From: Conus ventricosus
Lineage: Eukaryota > Mollusca > Gastropoda > Neogastropoda > Conidae
Length of the DNA stretch: 64,000 bases
Direction: 5' to 3'
Assembly: GCA_018398815.1 (NCBI GenBank)
Contig: CM031628.1
Span: 15,013,414 to 15,077,413, forward strand
Shown here: positions 11,650-20,229 of the stretch, one piece after another
Layout of the letters: every line of letters begins with the position of its first letter
Numbering within the stretch: the stretch's first letter is position 1
Program-made: the position numbers and the translations under genes
Notes under the pieces: model-generated
Seen by the model: the letters and a program-made list of their open reading frames with translations, nothing else
Told to the model about the DNA's origin: nothing
The model's database searches: none

Positions 11650-12585
11650 ACTGTGTCTGGCGGAATTTTTCTGCAGTTCTTCTTTCACAAAAGATCTTTG
11701 AGGAGCTGGTTGTTTTGTTGTGTCAGTTTTCTCGTAAATAATACACGGGCGGATTCATTTTTACAATTTTTTTTATTCGTACGGGTCAACACTCCAAACT
11801 GGATCTGTTGCCCTAATGCGAGTGTCCCCTTCTGTTTTCCCCCGGTAAATAAAGGTGCCTTACTTTCAATCCAAATGGTAATAGTTTCCCGGATGAAGAC
11901 TCTCCTTCAACAACATTTATTGTTTTTCTTTTGATTGCTTTACGGGCTTTAGCCCTTTAAATTCTTCATTATTCATTGCGCGCAAAACTGAGGGCGTTTT
12001 CTAACCCATTCTGTGTTGCGAGAATTGTCAATCAGCTCTCTGTGATACTGGTAGGAGAAAAGTCTTTCGGCTAACTGTTGTTAAAGTTTTCAACTAAGCC
12101 TGTGATCTGTGAACCCCGGGGATGCTTTTTTAATGGTAACTCTATGTTTTAACAAAAATTTGGATTCACTTGGCCTTTAAATTCTTTTCCATCATCAACT
12201 TAAAATCATGCGAGGGTAAGTTAGCGGGCCTCGCTGGTATATCAGCTGTTGGCAACGCAACAGCAGAAGCACTCTTTTGTGTTAATGGTTCTGCATCTTG
12301 TATCTTAAAGCTATGTCAATGACTGTGAGTGCGTACTTAAATCTTTTTTCGTCTAATCCTACAGAGGGTAAATATAGAAGATCCATTTGATGGGTGTCGT
12401 TTGGAGTTGTGTTCACAAGTGCGGCCTTGTATTCGTCTAGGGGCAGGTAAATAAATTTGCCAAATTGCTTGTTTAGATAACCATTCCTTTGCTTTTTGTT
12501 CACTGCTCCAGCTGCTTGGCTTAGTTTTTTTAATTGCTGGATGCCCTTCCAATATCCTTTGGGCGAATAATAGATTTTGTTCATT
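11650..12585 (-). pseudogene. Retroviral-type (rve) integrase, frame-broken
   Basis: Joins the element to host DNA. The minus-strand frame from ATG 12584 reads 'MNKIYYSPKGYWKGIQQLKK', then 'KYALTVIDIALRYK' (first catalytic D in 'TVIDIA'). A parallel frame supplies 'QAIWQIYLPAPRR', showing a frame break inside this part. Downstream, broken frames keep the rve core near 12210-12080 and a chromodomain-like C-terminal region near 11815-11660 with 'TDPVWSVDPYE' and 'APQRSFVKEELQ'. This is the c-integrase type typical of Polintons. It is arranged tail to tail with the polymerase (about 10 bp apart). Confidence 0.82.
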
Positions 12586-12589
12586 TTTT

Positions 12590-13012
12590 ATTCAGCCAAT
12601 TTATGCGCAACAAAATACACAACGGTCATACCAACGGCAAAAAAAACGCAATTTCTTGCATCTTTTTTTTTTTCTGATGGATGATAAAGTCGCTAAATTT
12701 TGGTGGGGGCAATGTCTCGATTGGTTTGCCTGTTACTAGATAATATTGTTTTTATTGCTTGATCAACATCTTTAAATGTGTAAGCTGCATGGCCCTGTTT
12801 TTTCGAGTATCATTAATTTAAAATCTAATGCTCAATTCTCTGCTTTTCATAGCGATCTTGTGCTGCGGCTAGTTGCTCCACAGCTTTGTTATGCTTTTTC
12901 TCTGCCTTCATCTCGCAGTTTACTAAATGGTAATTACTTCCACTAAAAGCGAGCGCTTTAAACCCCACAGCCCCGCCTATCATCATTACGAGCAAAAAGC
13001 CATTTTTTATAA
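12590..13012 (-). pseudogene. Coiled-coil protein with N- and C-terminal membrane segments
   Basis: Reading minus from about 13010 I see a hydrophobic start ('FLLVMMIGGAV'), then 'SNYHLVNCEMKAEKKHNKAV' and 'EQLAAAQDRYEKQRIE', a charged coiled coil, then after frame breaks 'ARNCVFFAVGMTVVYFVAHK' ending at 12591. A membrane helix at both ends with a coiled coil between is the plan of an uncharacterised protein that usually lies beside the integrase in this element group. It ends right where the integrase begins, suggesting one transcript. At least three frame breaks. Role unknown. Confidence 0.5.
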
Positions 13013-13025
13013 ATGTATTTTTTAT

Positions 13026-13255
13026 TTACATATTATTACTGTCTGGAATTTTATTCCTTGCTTGACTAAAAAATTTTGTGGCAACCGAAGCTGCAATGAT
13101 AGCAATCAGCTTGCTGAATCCTCAAAGTCTAGTTTGCAAGATTGCTGGTTTAATTCTTAACAAGCTTTTACCAAGCATTGGTATCCTACACTTAGACCTC
13201 CAATAACAGCAGAATGGTATACAAGGTTGGTAAACAGTTTTTTGGGTTTGCTCAT
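13026..13255 (-). pseudogene. Small hydrophobic protein
   Basis: From the ATG at 13255 the minus strand reads 'MSKPKKLFTNLVYHSAVIGG', then 'LSVGYQCLVKACK'; after a frame break come 'LLRIKPAI' and 'KLIAIIAASVATKFF', with a stop near 13026. Length about 75 codons. Two hydrophobic helices are separated by a short polar part. Similar short proteins accompany the coiled-coil protein in related elements, as far as I recall. It starts only 36 bp from the divergent gene at 13292. Confidence 0.45.
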
Positions 13256-13291
13256 TTTTATAAAATAAAATAATTATATTTAATAAAAAAC

Positions 13292-13640
13292 ATGAACAGT
13301 GATGATCTACTACAGCTACAAGGCGGTCTAAACCCTTCCCGAACTTATGAATGACCAAGTTGATGGCCAAGCTGTTATGCCCCAAAAGGAGAGGTTGTAT
13401 TCTTTGGCAGCGTGTGGAAAAACACAAAACAGTTCTCGGAATGAATTCAGCATTAAAACAGATTCAAAAAAATGTCCCCCAAAGACATTTTTAAGTATCA
13501 TAACAGGTATTGAAGCGCAGCTGGGGTCTAGAATGGTGAAAAGTGTGGGGCAAACGGTTCTTAGTTTGTACACTAAACTAGTCAGTAATTTGCTCCCATT
13601 GATCTGAACAAGATCTTACGTATGATTTAACGCAAGATCC
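13292..13640 (+). pseudogene. Unrecognised small protein, broken near its start
   Basis: The ATG at 13292 opens 'MNSDDLLQLQGGLNPSRTYE' and stops; a second frame from 13347 runs 86 residues to 13607 with 'KTFLSIITGIEAQLGSRMVK' and 'TVLSLYTKLVSNLLPLI'. Continuing protein-like text reaches about 13740. The second half is amphipathic and hydrophobic. The two frames overlap, so one gene with a frame break is the simplest reading. A reverse-strand frame of similar length (13573-13328) exists, but the divergent pairing with the gene at 13255 favours the plus strand. No family recognised. Confidence 0.4.
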
Positions 13641-13760
13641 GTTTTAAAAAAGTCATTAGAGTCTCTAGGATTGATCTATATACAGATTTGGAAAACATTG
13701 TTATCGCCTTAATCATGGGATTAATAACTTTTAATCATATAGATTTTGTTTCCCTTCAAA

Positions 13761-14263
13761 ATGAACGAGCTGGAAAAATCATCAAAACCCAAAGAATCAG
13801 GAAACATTGAATCAGGTGGGGGAAAGTAACCAAGCCAGAAAATCAGCAGAATCAGAAAACACTGAATCAGGTGGGGGCCAGTGAAAAGTGTCCTCATCCT
13901 GGGCGTGTTTAAAGCGGAAAAAATTAGCAGAGTGGAACAGAAAAAAAAAAATTAATGTTACAAAATATGACTCATCATAAAAACATAACACTCCAACGCC
14001 AGAACAAGTTGATTCAATGCCGGCTATAAAACTCCATGTGATTCAAGGGCCCCAAAGTCTTCATGGAATATTGAACTAAAACTGTTGCCATTTTTGGCGC
14101 CATTGCTGCTGTTGGGGGCGGTTATTACGGTTATAAAATATATACACAAGGGCAGCAGAAACAAAAGCAACCAAAAAATTGAACCGTTAAATACAGAGAA
14201 AGACAACAGCACGCCAAAACCGCCAAAAACAAAGCATCATTTTGATCCATTTATAATGCAATA
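13761..14263 (+). pseudogene. Membrane protein with Ser/Gly repeats and charged tail
   Basis: ATG 13761 starts 'MNELEKSSKPKESGNIESGG'; a similar 'SENTESGGG' occurs about 45 bp later, so a short peptide is repeated. Frames then break. Near 14080-14140 one frame reads 'VAIFGAIAAVGGGYYGYKIY', a membrane helix with a small-residue face, followed by a Gln/Lys-rich and then Lys/Pro-rich tail that ends at about 14263. A type I or tail-anchored virion membrane protein is possible. Not assigned to a family. Confidence 0.4.
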
Positions 14264-14308
14264 ATATTTTAAAGAACTTAATTTTAAAATTTTTAATAAA
14301 AATAGATC

Positions 14309-14518
14309 ATGGCGTATTATAAAATGATAAAGTCAATAAATAAAGACATGGAGTCTATAAAAAGACATTTCCTAGACCAAAATTGTAATCAATGCGGTTG
14401 CTTAGGATGTAAGAACTTCCTTAAGATCTATGCAGAGAACGCTGGCAAGACATCCTCAGCAATGACGCGTTTTTTGAGGCGTGTGTGTACTATATTAGGC
14501 ATCTGCTATTTAAGATAA
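14309..14518 (+). CDS. Small Cys-rich protein with hydrophobic end
   Basis: A complete 69-residue frame from ATG 14309. It starts 'MAYYKMIKSINKDMESIKRH', carries a Cys cluster 'CNQCGCLGCKNF' (four Cys in nine residues, a possible zinc knuckle) and ends 'TRFLRRVCTILGICYLR', a basic then hydrophobic tail. It is the last gene of the plus-strand group before the repeat-rich right arm. The family is not recognised; metal binding is inferred only from the Cys spacing. Confidence 0.5.
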   Translation: MAYYKMIKSINKDMESIKRHFLDQNCNQCGCLGCKNFLKIYAENAGKTSSAMTRFLRRVCTILGICYLR

Positions 14519-14529
14519 AAACATAGATT

Positions 14530-14882
14530 GTATTTTTTTGATAATTTTTTAAGATAACTTAAAAAAGACCTTGGTTGTACTTAGAGGATGACTTAGTTAT
14601 GATCTTGAGGTGACTTATCAAGAACTTAATCAAGAACTTAATCAAGAACTTATTAAGAACTTGGGGTGACTTAATTAAAAACTTGTGGATGACTTGAGGA
14701 TGACTCCAGGATGGGCTAGAGGATGACTTGAGGATGACTTGAATAAGAACTGAAGTGACTTGAGGGAAAAACTTGAGGATAACTTGGGTAAAAACTTGTG
14801 GATGACTTGAGGAATGACTTCAGGACAACTTGAGTAAGAACTTAGAAGTGACTTAGGGTGACTTGAGGATAACTTGAGTGCA
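14530..14882. repeat. Degenerate short tandem repeat
   Basis: About 350 bp built from variants of AAGAACTTGAGGATGACTT, with unit length wandering between about 12 and 22 bp. No open frame of interest. It sits in the right arm of the Polinton, between the last small gene and the G-rich tract. Confidence 0.8.
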
Positions 14883-14884
14883 TG

Positions 14885-14976
14885 CGTGGGGGGGGGGGTG
14901 TGGGGTGGGGGGTGGGGGGTGGGCATGCGTGGGTGGGGTGTGGGGTGGGGGGGTGGCATGGTGGGGGGGGGTAAGC
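14885..14976. repeat. G-rich GGGGTGGGG tract
   Basis: Runs of G interrupted by T, with two CATGCGTGGG-type spacers. The many G runs could form quadruplexes on the plus strand. It directly follows the degenerate tandem repeat. Confidence 0.85.
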
Positions 14977-15004
14977 AGGAGTTACCTCCCTTAGTGTCCG
15001 CACA

Positions 15005-15395
15005 TAGCAAGTACAGGCAGTACTGCAGCCCTCTTGCTACTAAAATAAGGCGTTCACAGCATGAACGGCTATTTATAGCAAGGCGGATTTTACCGTAGCC
15101 CTCTTGCTACTATAATAGGCGTTCACCGCATGAACGGTTATTTATAGCAAAACGGATTTTACCGCAGCCCTCTTGCTACTAAAATAAGGCGTTCACAGCA
15201 TGAACGGCTATTTATAGAAGGTGGATTTACCGCAGCCCTCTTGCTACGAAAATAAGGCGTTCACAGCATGAACGGCTATTTATAGTAGCGTCAGCAAGGC
15301 TAACTTCACCGCAGGGCCTCTTGCTACGAAAATAAGGCGTTCACAGCATGAAAGGCTATTTATAGTAGCAGTCAGCAAGGCTAACTTCACGCCCG
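15005..15395. repeat. Tandem hairpin repeat, five units
   Basis: Five head-to-tail units of about 65-90 bp. Each contains CTTGCTACTAAAATAAGGCG or a close variant, then GTTCACAGCATGAAC and GGCTATTTATAGTAGC. Within one unit the left half pairs with the right half (TGCTAC with GTAGCA, TAAAATA with TATTTATA, GTTCA with TGAAC), so each unit is a stem-loop with a five-base loop. The units differ mostly in the spacer between hairpins. They lie inside the Polinton near its right end. Confidence 0.85.
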
Positions 15396-15589
15396 ATTGC
15401 CTCCCCCAACAAAGAGTTTCATTATCCTTTCCTTCTTGCACAAAAAAAGTTTATACCACACCCCCCCTCAACCGCCATGTCTCAGTTGGTTTTGATCTTT
15501 GAAACATTGTTTTGCCTTTTCAAGGGAGTGACCCATAATCCGAGCATGATGGATAGTTTTCTTTCGCCAAGTTTTAGTAAAAAGAGCAC

Positions 15590-15935
15590 CACTTTGTAAA
15601 AATGGAATCATTCGTCAACAGTCGAAAAATTATCAAAACCCTCAACATCTCTTTCAGTAATATTGCCTAAATCTCTTTCTAAATCTCTTTGTGGAACCGA
15701 CAAGCTTTCAAGGTAGCTGTGTAGTTCGTTAATGGTTAGTTCTCGTTTTTCTTTCCCCACCTTCCAAAAACGCAATACTGCTCTTTTGGGTTACAAGGTA
15801 AAAAACAGCGCTCACCTAATTTTCTTTTGTTTATATACTCCATCATAAGCTTGTAGTATTGCATTTTGTTTCCCCCATAACAAGAAGTTGTTCCTCTGTA
15901 AACAAAGCACGTCCGTCTCCCTTGGAAGCCATGGC
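15590..15935 (-). pseudogene. Unrecognised gene in the right arm of the Polinton
   Basis: An ATG at 15933 (minus) starts 'MASKGDGRALFTEEQLLVMG'. The text continues through frame changes as 'MQYYKLMMEYINKRKLGER' and, near 15720-15600, 'YLESLSVPQRDLERDLGNI' followed by 'TERDVEGFDNFSTVDE'. A GT just after the 'INKRKL' codons could be a splice donor. The charged, helical C-terminal part looks truly coding. 'ALFTEEQ' recalls the start of a Myb/SANT-like DNA-binding domain, but the match is too short to claim. It may belong to the element or be captured host sequence. Confidence 0.35.
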
Positions 15936-16179
15936 TAAAATGGCCGGCTCTTGCCGGCGTAGTAGTGTTGACGTGAGTGCCACGTGGCAGTCTAGAATAT
16001 TCGTGAACATTTGTGATGTAATAAATGGGAAGTTGCCCGCGGCGCACTTGGCCAGGAAGAGAAGAAACACAGTAAGTCGCGAGGCATGGGTTATTGATTT
16101 TTTGGTCACAACCCTAGGAAGACACACAGTTGCAAAACGAGCCGCTCGGCCTGCGCTGTGTTCTATCTAGCCGTGATAC
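15936..16179. other. Spacer between the right-arm gene and the microsatellite
   Basis: No gene recognised. Open frames on both strands are short and mutually overlapping, and none has a familiar motif. Confidence 0.5.
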
Positions 16180-16476
16180 GTGCTTGTGTGTGTTGTGTGT
16201 GGTGTGTGTGTGTGTGTGTGTGTTGTGCTTGTATGTGTGTGTATGTTTGAGTGTATTTTGTGTGTGTGTGTGTGTGGGGTGTTTTGTGTGTTTGTGTGTG
16301 TTTGTATGTTTGAGTGTATTTTGGTGTGTGTGAGTGAGTGAGTGTGTGGGGTGTGTGTGTGTGTGTGGTGTGCGTGTGGGGAGAGAGAGCATGTGCATAA
16401 AACGCGCGCCTGCGAGCGTGCGTGCGTGCGGGGTGCGTGCGTGCGTGCGTGTGAGTGTGTGTGTGTGAATGGGTGT

Positions 16477-16508
<32 letters not shown>

Positions 16509-16510
16509 AT
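16180..16510. repeat. GT microsatellite, compound
   Basis: Interrupted (GT)n with GTTT, GAGT and GCGT variants, including a GA run near 16380 and a GCGT run at 16410-16450. Its counterpart in contig 2 is where the 1000-base N run begins (45501), so this repeat probably broke the assembly. Confidence 0.9.
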
Positions 16511-16808
16511 GTATTTTGTGAAATGCAGAACACGTATGTCTATGGCTCCGTGTCTAAATGAAAATATCACAGGCAACCCTTCGCCCCGGCCAGGTGACGC
16601 CAGCCCTACCTTATGGCGCCATAATTACAGGCCATAGATCCGTCCGGGTTTCTGCCTGCCACAAACCCCAAACCCTCTAATTAGGCTGTTCGCACAGTTT
16701 TCTCAGCCAAGTTTTAGTTTGGTGACTGCCTCCGCAAAAATGATAGTATTGAAAATGGGCTGTATGCGCGAAAATGATTTGGAAACATAGTTTGAAGTCT
16801 TACTTGTC

Positions 16809-16899
16809 AGAGAACAGGAAAACCTTTATCTGGGCCACTTTCGCCCGAAAACTGGTTTGAGGGCGAAAGTGGCCCAGAATGAAGGTTTTCCTGTTCTCT
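16809..16899. repeat. Right terminal inverted repeat, itself a hairpin
   Basis: A 91-bp palindrome, the inverse of 1410-1496 with a few differences. Arms of about 39 nt pair with one clear mismatch (TTCAT against TTTAT). The centre has the same orientation relative to the outer end as on the left, so there is no flip-flop difference between the two ends. Confidence 0.92.
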
Positions 16900-16916
16900 C
16901 GTTTGGATGCTTGCAG

Positions 16917-17420
16917 GGACATATGATTATTTCCCAAAAATGTACATATGCTTCTGCTGCCAGTCTACCACTTAGGTTCTCTTGATCCCTGAAAAATGTT
17001 GCAAACCGTTTGACACTCGCTGCTTCGGACTTCTCTATCCAATGGCTCATTGAATAATTCTCATTACTTGGGGGAAATACGTTGCCCGCATTTCCTCATT
17101 CAGGTGTGAATCTGACATGGCATGCTTTGTTTGTACATTGCAACTGTGACCAAAGCTTAGAATTAAATTTGCTAAGTTTGCTGCCATCAAAAAACTAAAT
17201 TTCTTCCCTCGCCTGTATGTATGAAACTTTTTTTACAATTTGACAATGTGACGGATCTCCGACGTCTCCCCTCGTTATTAAAATATGATTATCATTGCAG
17301 GGATGCAGGGAGGTATAGACAAAAGCTTTCACACTTTCACAACCAAAATGTGCTTCTCGCATAGGCACACTCACTCTGTCTTTCACATCGGGCCCAAAAA
17401 GGTGACGAGAAACCAATAAC
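16917..17420 (-). pseudogene. Unrecognised ORF at the Polinton insertion site (contig 1)
   Basis: The minus strand carries protein-like text: 'FGPDVKDRVSVPMREAHFGC' and 'DNHILITRGDVGDPSHCQIV' (17400-17200), then after frame breaks 'LWSQLQCTNKACHVRFTPE' and 'RLAAEAYVHFW' up to about 16917. Two further copies exist: contig 2 plus at 44560-45060 and a damaged one on contig 3 minus at 50100-50660. Agreement among the copies shows the sequence is real, but as they are allelic it does not show selection. I recognise no family. It might be an old transposon protein within the receptor intron. Confidence 0.3.
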
Positions 17421-19064
17421 TTTCATAGAAAGTAATCAAATTTTAGTGAACTTACTCCGAGCCCCCACCCGTCACTTTCACAAACACTTATCTGTTTCAT
17501 ATAAAAAATGTAAATATCATACAGATAATTTCATAATCGCATCCCCTTTTCTTCAGTTTCTCTTAATTAACCAGGAAAGACAAAAATTCCACTTTCTGGT
17601 TGCACACTTATAAACTTTCGTCCAGTGGCGAAAGGCATAGGAGCAGGCAATACACATAGATCTGCCTTCGAGAGGATTGCGATGGTTCCCTCATGCAGCT
17701 AGTGATTAGGTTTTCATATTGAATATACATTTTTCCCCTTTTCTTCATTTTTGAAGTTGTTGTTTTTTTAATTTCAAATTTTTGCCATATATTACTATAA
17801 AGATGGAAGAATTGTTAACTTGCACTTGTTTTCCCCCCCTACTTAATTGTTCAAACACTTATAAAAATTAGGAACAATATACGTTCATAACTTGCAAGCT
17901 TCTTGGTTAACCAGTCAGTTCTCTCATCACTGTGGACTACGATCGTGAAGCTGCCACATGTTGTGTCCCCCGATTGGCCAAATCACAGCTGGGGGACACT
18001 GGCAACGTAGCTTGAGTTTGTACCGTCTAACCAAGTTTTCCCAGACTCCCTGCACTTCACCCTCTCCACGGAAAGTGGTCTGTGAGCCCCTCCACAAGGT
18101 CTTCTCTTGCTGCAAACACCCCACCATTGTCTGGCAGCTCCCTGTTGTAGTTTAAAAAGGTCGGAACGTCTTGCTGTCTACAGTCCTAAAACCCCGGAGA
18201 CGATTCTCTACCGTCGCCGACTTCGAGGCGACAGCAAACCTCTCTCCTCGCTGTATTTTCTTGAGCCCTCAGCGAGACGGGATGAGTTCACTTCCTTAGT
18301 GAGTTTACGCATTTCCCGGTTTTCCGAGCATCTTATATCCATTCTCAAACACAGAGAACCCGGGTTAAACTGGTTCAACCAATGGAATAAACTGGCACAC
18401 ACACAGATCACAACAATTTGCACCAATAACTCCCGAGTTGTTTTTATTCCACCAATGAAATTACTAGTCACTACACGGGGGGGGGGGGGGGGGGGGGGGG
18501 GGAGGGTCTGCAAATCAGTACACCTATCCATATTTAAGAATAACACAGTACACATCTGCCCTTTATTAGCTAGATCTGACTCATTTACCCAAAACGAGCA
18601 ATGCGCTGCAAACGTAGCTGATGCGCAAGCGTAACAAGTGCCTCAAAAGTGCGATTTCCCGCGACTTCCATCTGGATATGGCGCCTTCAATAGAATACTT
18701 GACCACCATATTTTGATCTATGTCAGCAGTCTTTGATGCAGTCTAGGCTGCTGTTGAAGTCAAAAATTTAGAAAGTTAGGTTTTATATTTTGAAAAAACA
18801 AATGTGGAATAGTAAAACGATGGATACTGGCACCCCACCACCTTGGCATCCAGACCGACTGGTCACACACACCTAACAACATCTTTGCTCTACTGCTTTG
18901 GTCTCCCTGACAGTTTTCGGATTCCGGATACCAGCATGGCCACGGACATTGTTAGGACTGCTACCACCCTAAGCATGCAGCGAGTGAATTTCAAACAGGT
19001 TTGTTGCATTACTACTGGTTGACGAAGCCACTATTGGATATTATTCCGTCAGCATTTCCAAAAT
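17421..19064. other. Receptor-intron sequence without recognised gene
   Basis: Matches 42900-44560 (reversed) and 51180-53130. It contains AT-rich sequence, a poly-G run, and no open frame that keeps a motif. It belongs to the intron that separates the two receptor exons. Confidence 0.6.
18477..18503. repeat. Poly-G run
   Basis: About 25 consecutive G. The same place reads as a C run at 43463-43490 in contig 2. In contig 3 it is preceded by a unique insertion of about 770 bp. Confidence 0.9.
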
Positions 19065-20229
19065 TTAAAGCCTAACATCCCATTTTTGGGACACTTTACT
19101 TGTAAGCCTCTCAAAAATGAATTTATTGGTTTGTGAGCCTATGCGTGTTCCATCAACAAAGAAAGGCTACCTCTCCAATTAGACACACGTTTGGTGGTTG
19201 ACTTCCCGTGGAGCATTGACAGTAGCCATTTGCATCAGAATTTTCAAGAGAACAATCGTCGAACTGTCAACCTCCAAAAGGTAAGCCCCTAATTCATATC
19301 GCATGTAACTTTTTAATAATGTCAAATAATAAAGAAATGTTGTTTGGTTCATGATCTAAATTTGTTATCTCTCAGTGTTTGCTTGAAAAACATAGATCAC
19401 GTTTTCCATGTGCTGAAGCATACATTCCAAAAATGGGACGCTAGGCACGAGAGGGTAGGGTGGGTTTTTTTTTTTTAATGATTCATGTAGTTATTGTGTT
19501 TATTTCAGGAATTTTACGATACATGAAGTAATAAGCATGCTAGAAGGGCCCAAAAGGCATTTGAAACGCGAGTATATTCATAGGTCCCGCCAAATGATGA
19601 TGTGATAAATGAGGCAGTGCGGAAAGAGAACGGCGGAGGAATGCTCGACAACCTGAATCGTCGCCCGCTGAGGGCAAGGGCACAAGCTTGTGGTGACAAG
19701 GGGTGGAGTGCGCCCTACGTTCGCAGATGATGAGGAAGAGGGGGGCTTTTCCACCAACTGTAAGTATTACTGGAAAACAAATCAGTTACAAAACAATGAA
19801 TGGTTCCAACTGACTGGTTTATGAGATGGTCCTTCCGCAAGGGGGCGTTGTCAGAGTATGGTGGTAGTTCATAAGGGCTTCATTTGGGATCCTGGTGGGT
19901 GAGAGTCCAGATACTGAACTGAAAGATTGATTGCCGTGATTTCCAGTGAAGAAAACCCATAGAGGATTAGCATGTGTGGCGCATACATGTACATATGGAC
20001 ATGTAATGTTTTCATTGCTCATATGTGTCATCTTCAGATTTGATTTGATTTTTTTTTATGTCTATGTTGTTGTGCACGGGGTACCTGGAAAGGCTAACAC
20101 TGAGGGCCTTGTACTTCAAGTGTGGCTAAAACCCCTTTCGGATGCGCAGCCAAGAGGCAGGGTCGTCAGCAAAGAGGAAAGGGGTGTCTTCAAAAACCGA
20201 AGCACTTTCAGAGAAAAAGATAAATTATA
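19065..20229 (+). mobile_element. piggyBac remnant, contig 1, cut by Tc1
   Basis: A TTAA at 19065 marks the tentative left end. The N-terminal transposase exon (about 19505-19740) corresponds to 53570-53840 in contig 3, with frame breaks here. The remnant stops at 20229, where the Tc1 element starts; the rest is beyond the contig end. The inverted subterminal motif GGGACGCTAGGCACGAGAGG is at 19437-19456. Confidence 0.6.

Larger units (their letters stand above)
1410..16899. mobile_element. Maverick/Polinton (adintovirus-like) element, 15.5 kb
   Basis: The element begins with AG and ends with CT, is bounded by inverted repeats of about 106 bp, and spans 15,490 bp, the usual size of a Polinton. 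Between the ends lie the diagnostic genes: an A32/FtsK-like packaging ATPase (minus, 2150-1590), a capsid-like protein (plus, 6205-7440), a protein-primed family B DNA polymerase (plus, 8450-11640) and a retroviral-type integrase (minus, 12585-11650). Small membrane proteins fill the rest. Almost every long gene has frame breaks. Flanking 6-mers (positions 1404-1409 and 16900-16905) agree at only four of six positions, so a clean target duplication is not seen. The matching site in contig 3 (about 50090) lacks the element. I found no recognisable maturation protease. Confidence 0.88.

Noticed and set aside
13328..13573. Minus-strand frame of 81 residues in the Polinton
   Set aside because: It overlaps the plus-strand gene that starts from the shared divergent promoter region at 13292; the plus reading gives better protein composition.
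14675..15010. Pro/His-rich frame of 111 residues on the minus strand
   Set aside because: Derived from the G-rich tract and the short tandem repeat.
15005..15395. Palindromic repeats that might suggest a CRISPR array
   Set aside because: Spacers are related to each other and the units are longer than typical repeats; no cas genes; eukaryotic virus-like element.
16114..16576. His/Thr-rich frames of 137-139 residues on the minus strand
   Set aside because: Pure translation of the GT/CA microsatellite; no complexity and the same composition in several frames.
1410..16899. Parvovirus- or bidnavirus-like genome because of the terminal hairpins
   Set aside because: Integrase, packaging ATPase, a long protein-primed polymerase and 15.5 kb length identify a Polinton/adintovirus-type element; no parvoviral replication protein is seen.
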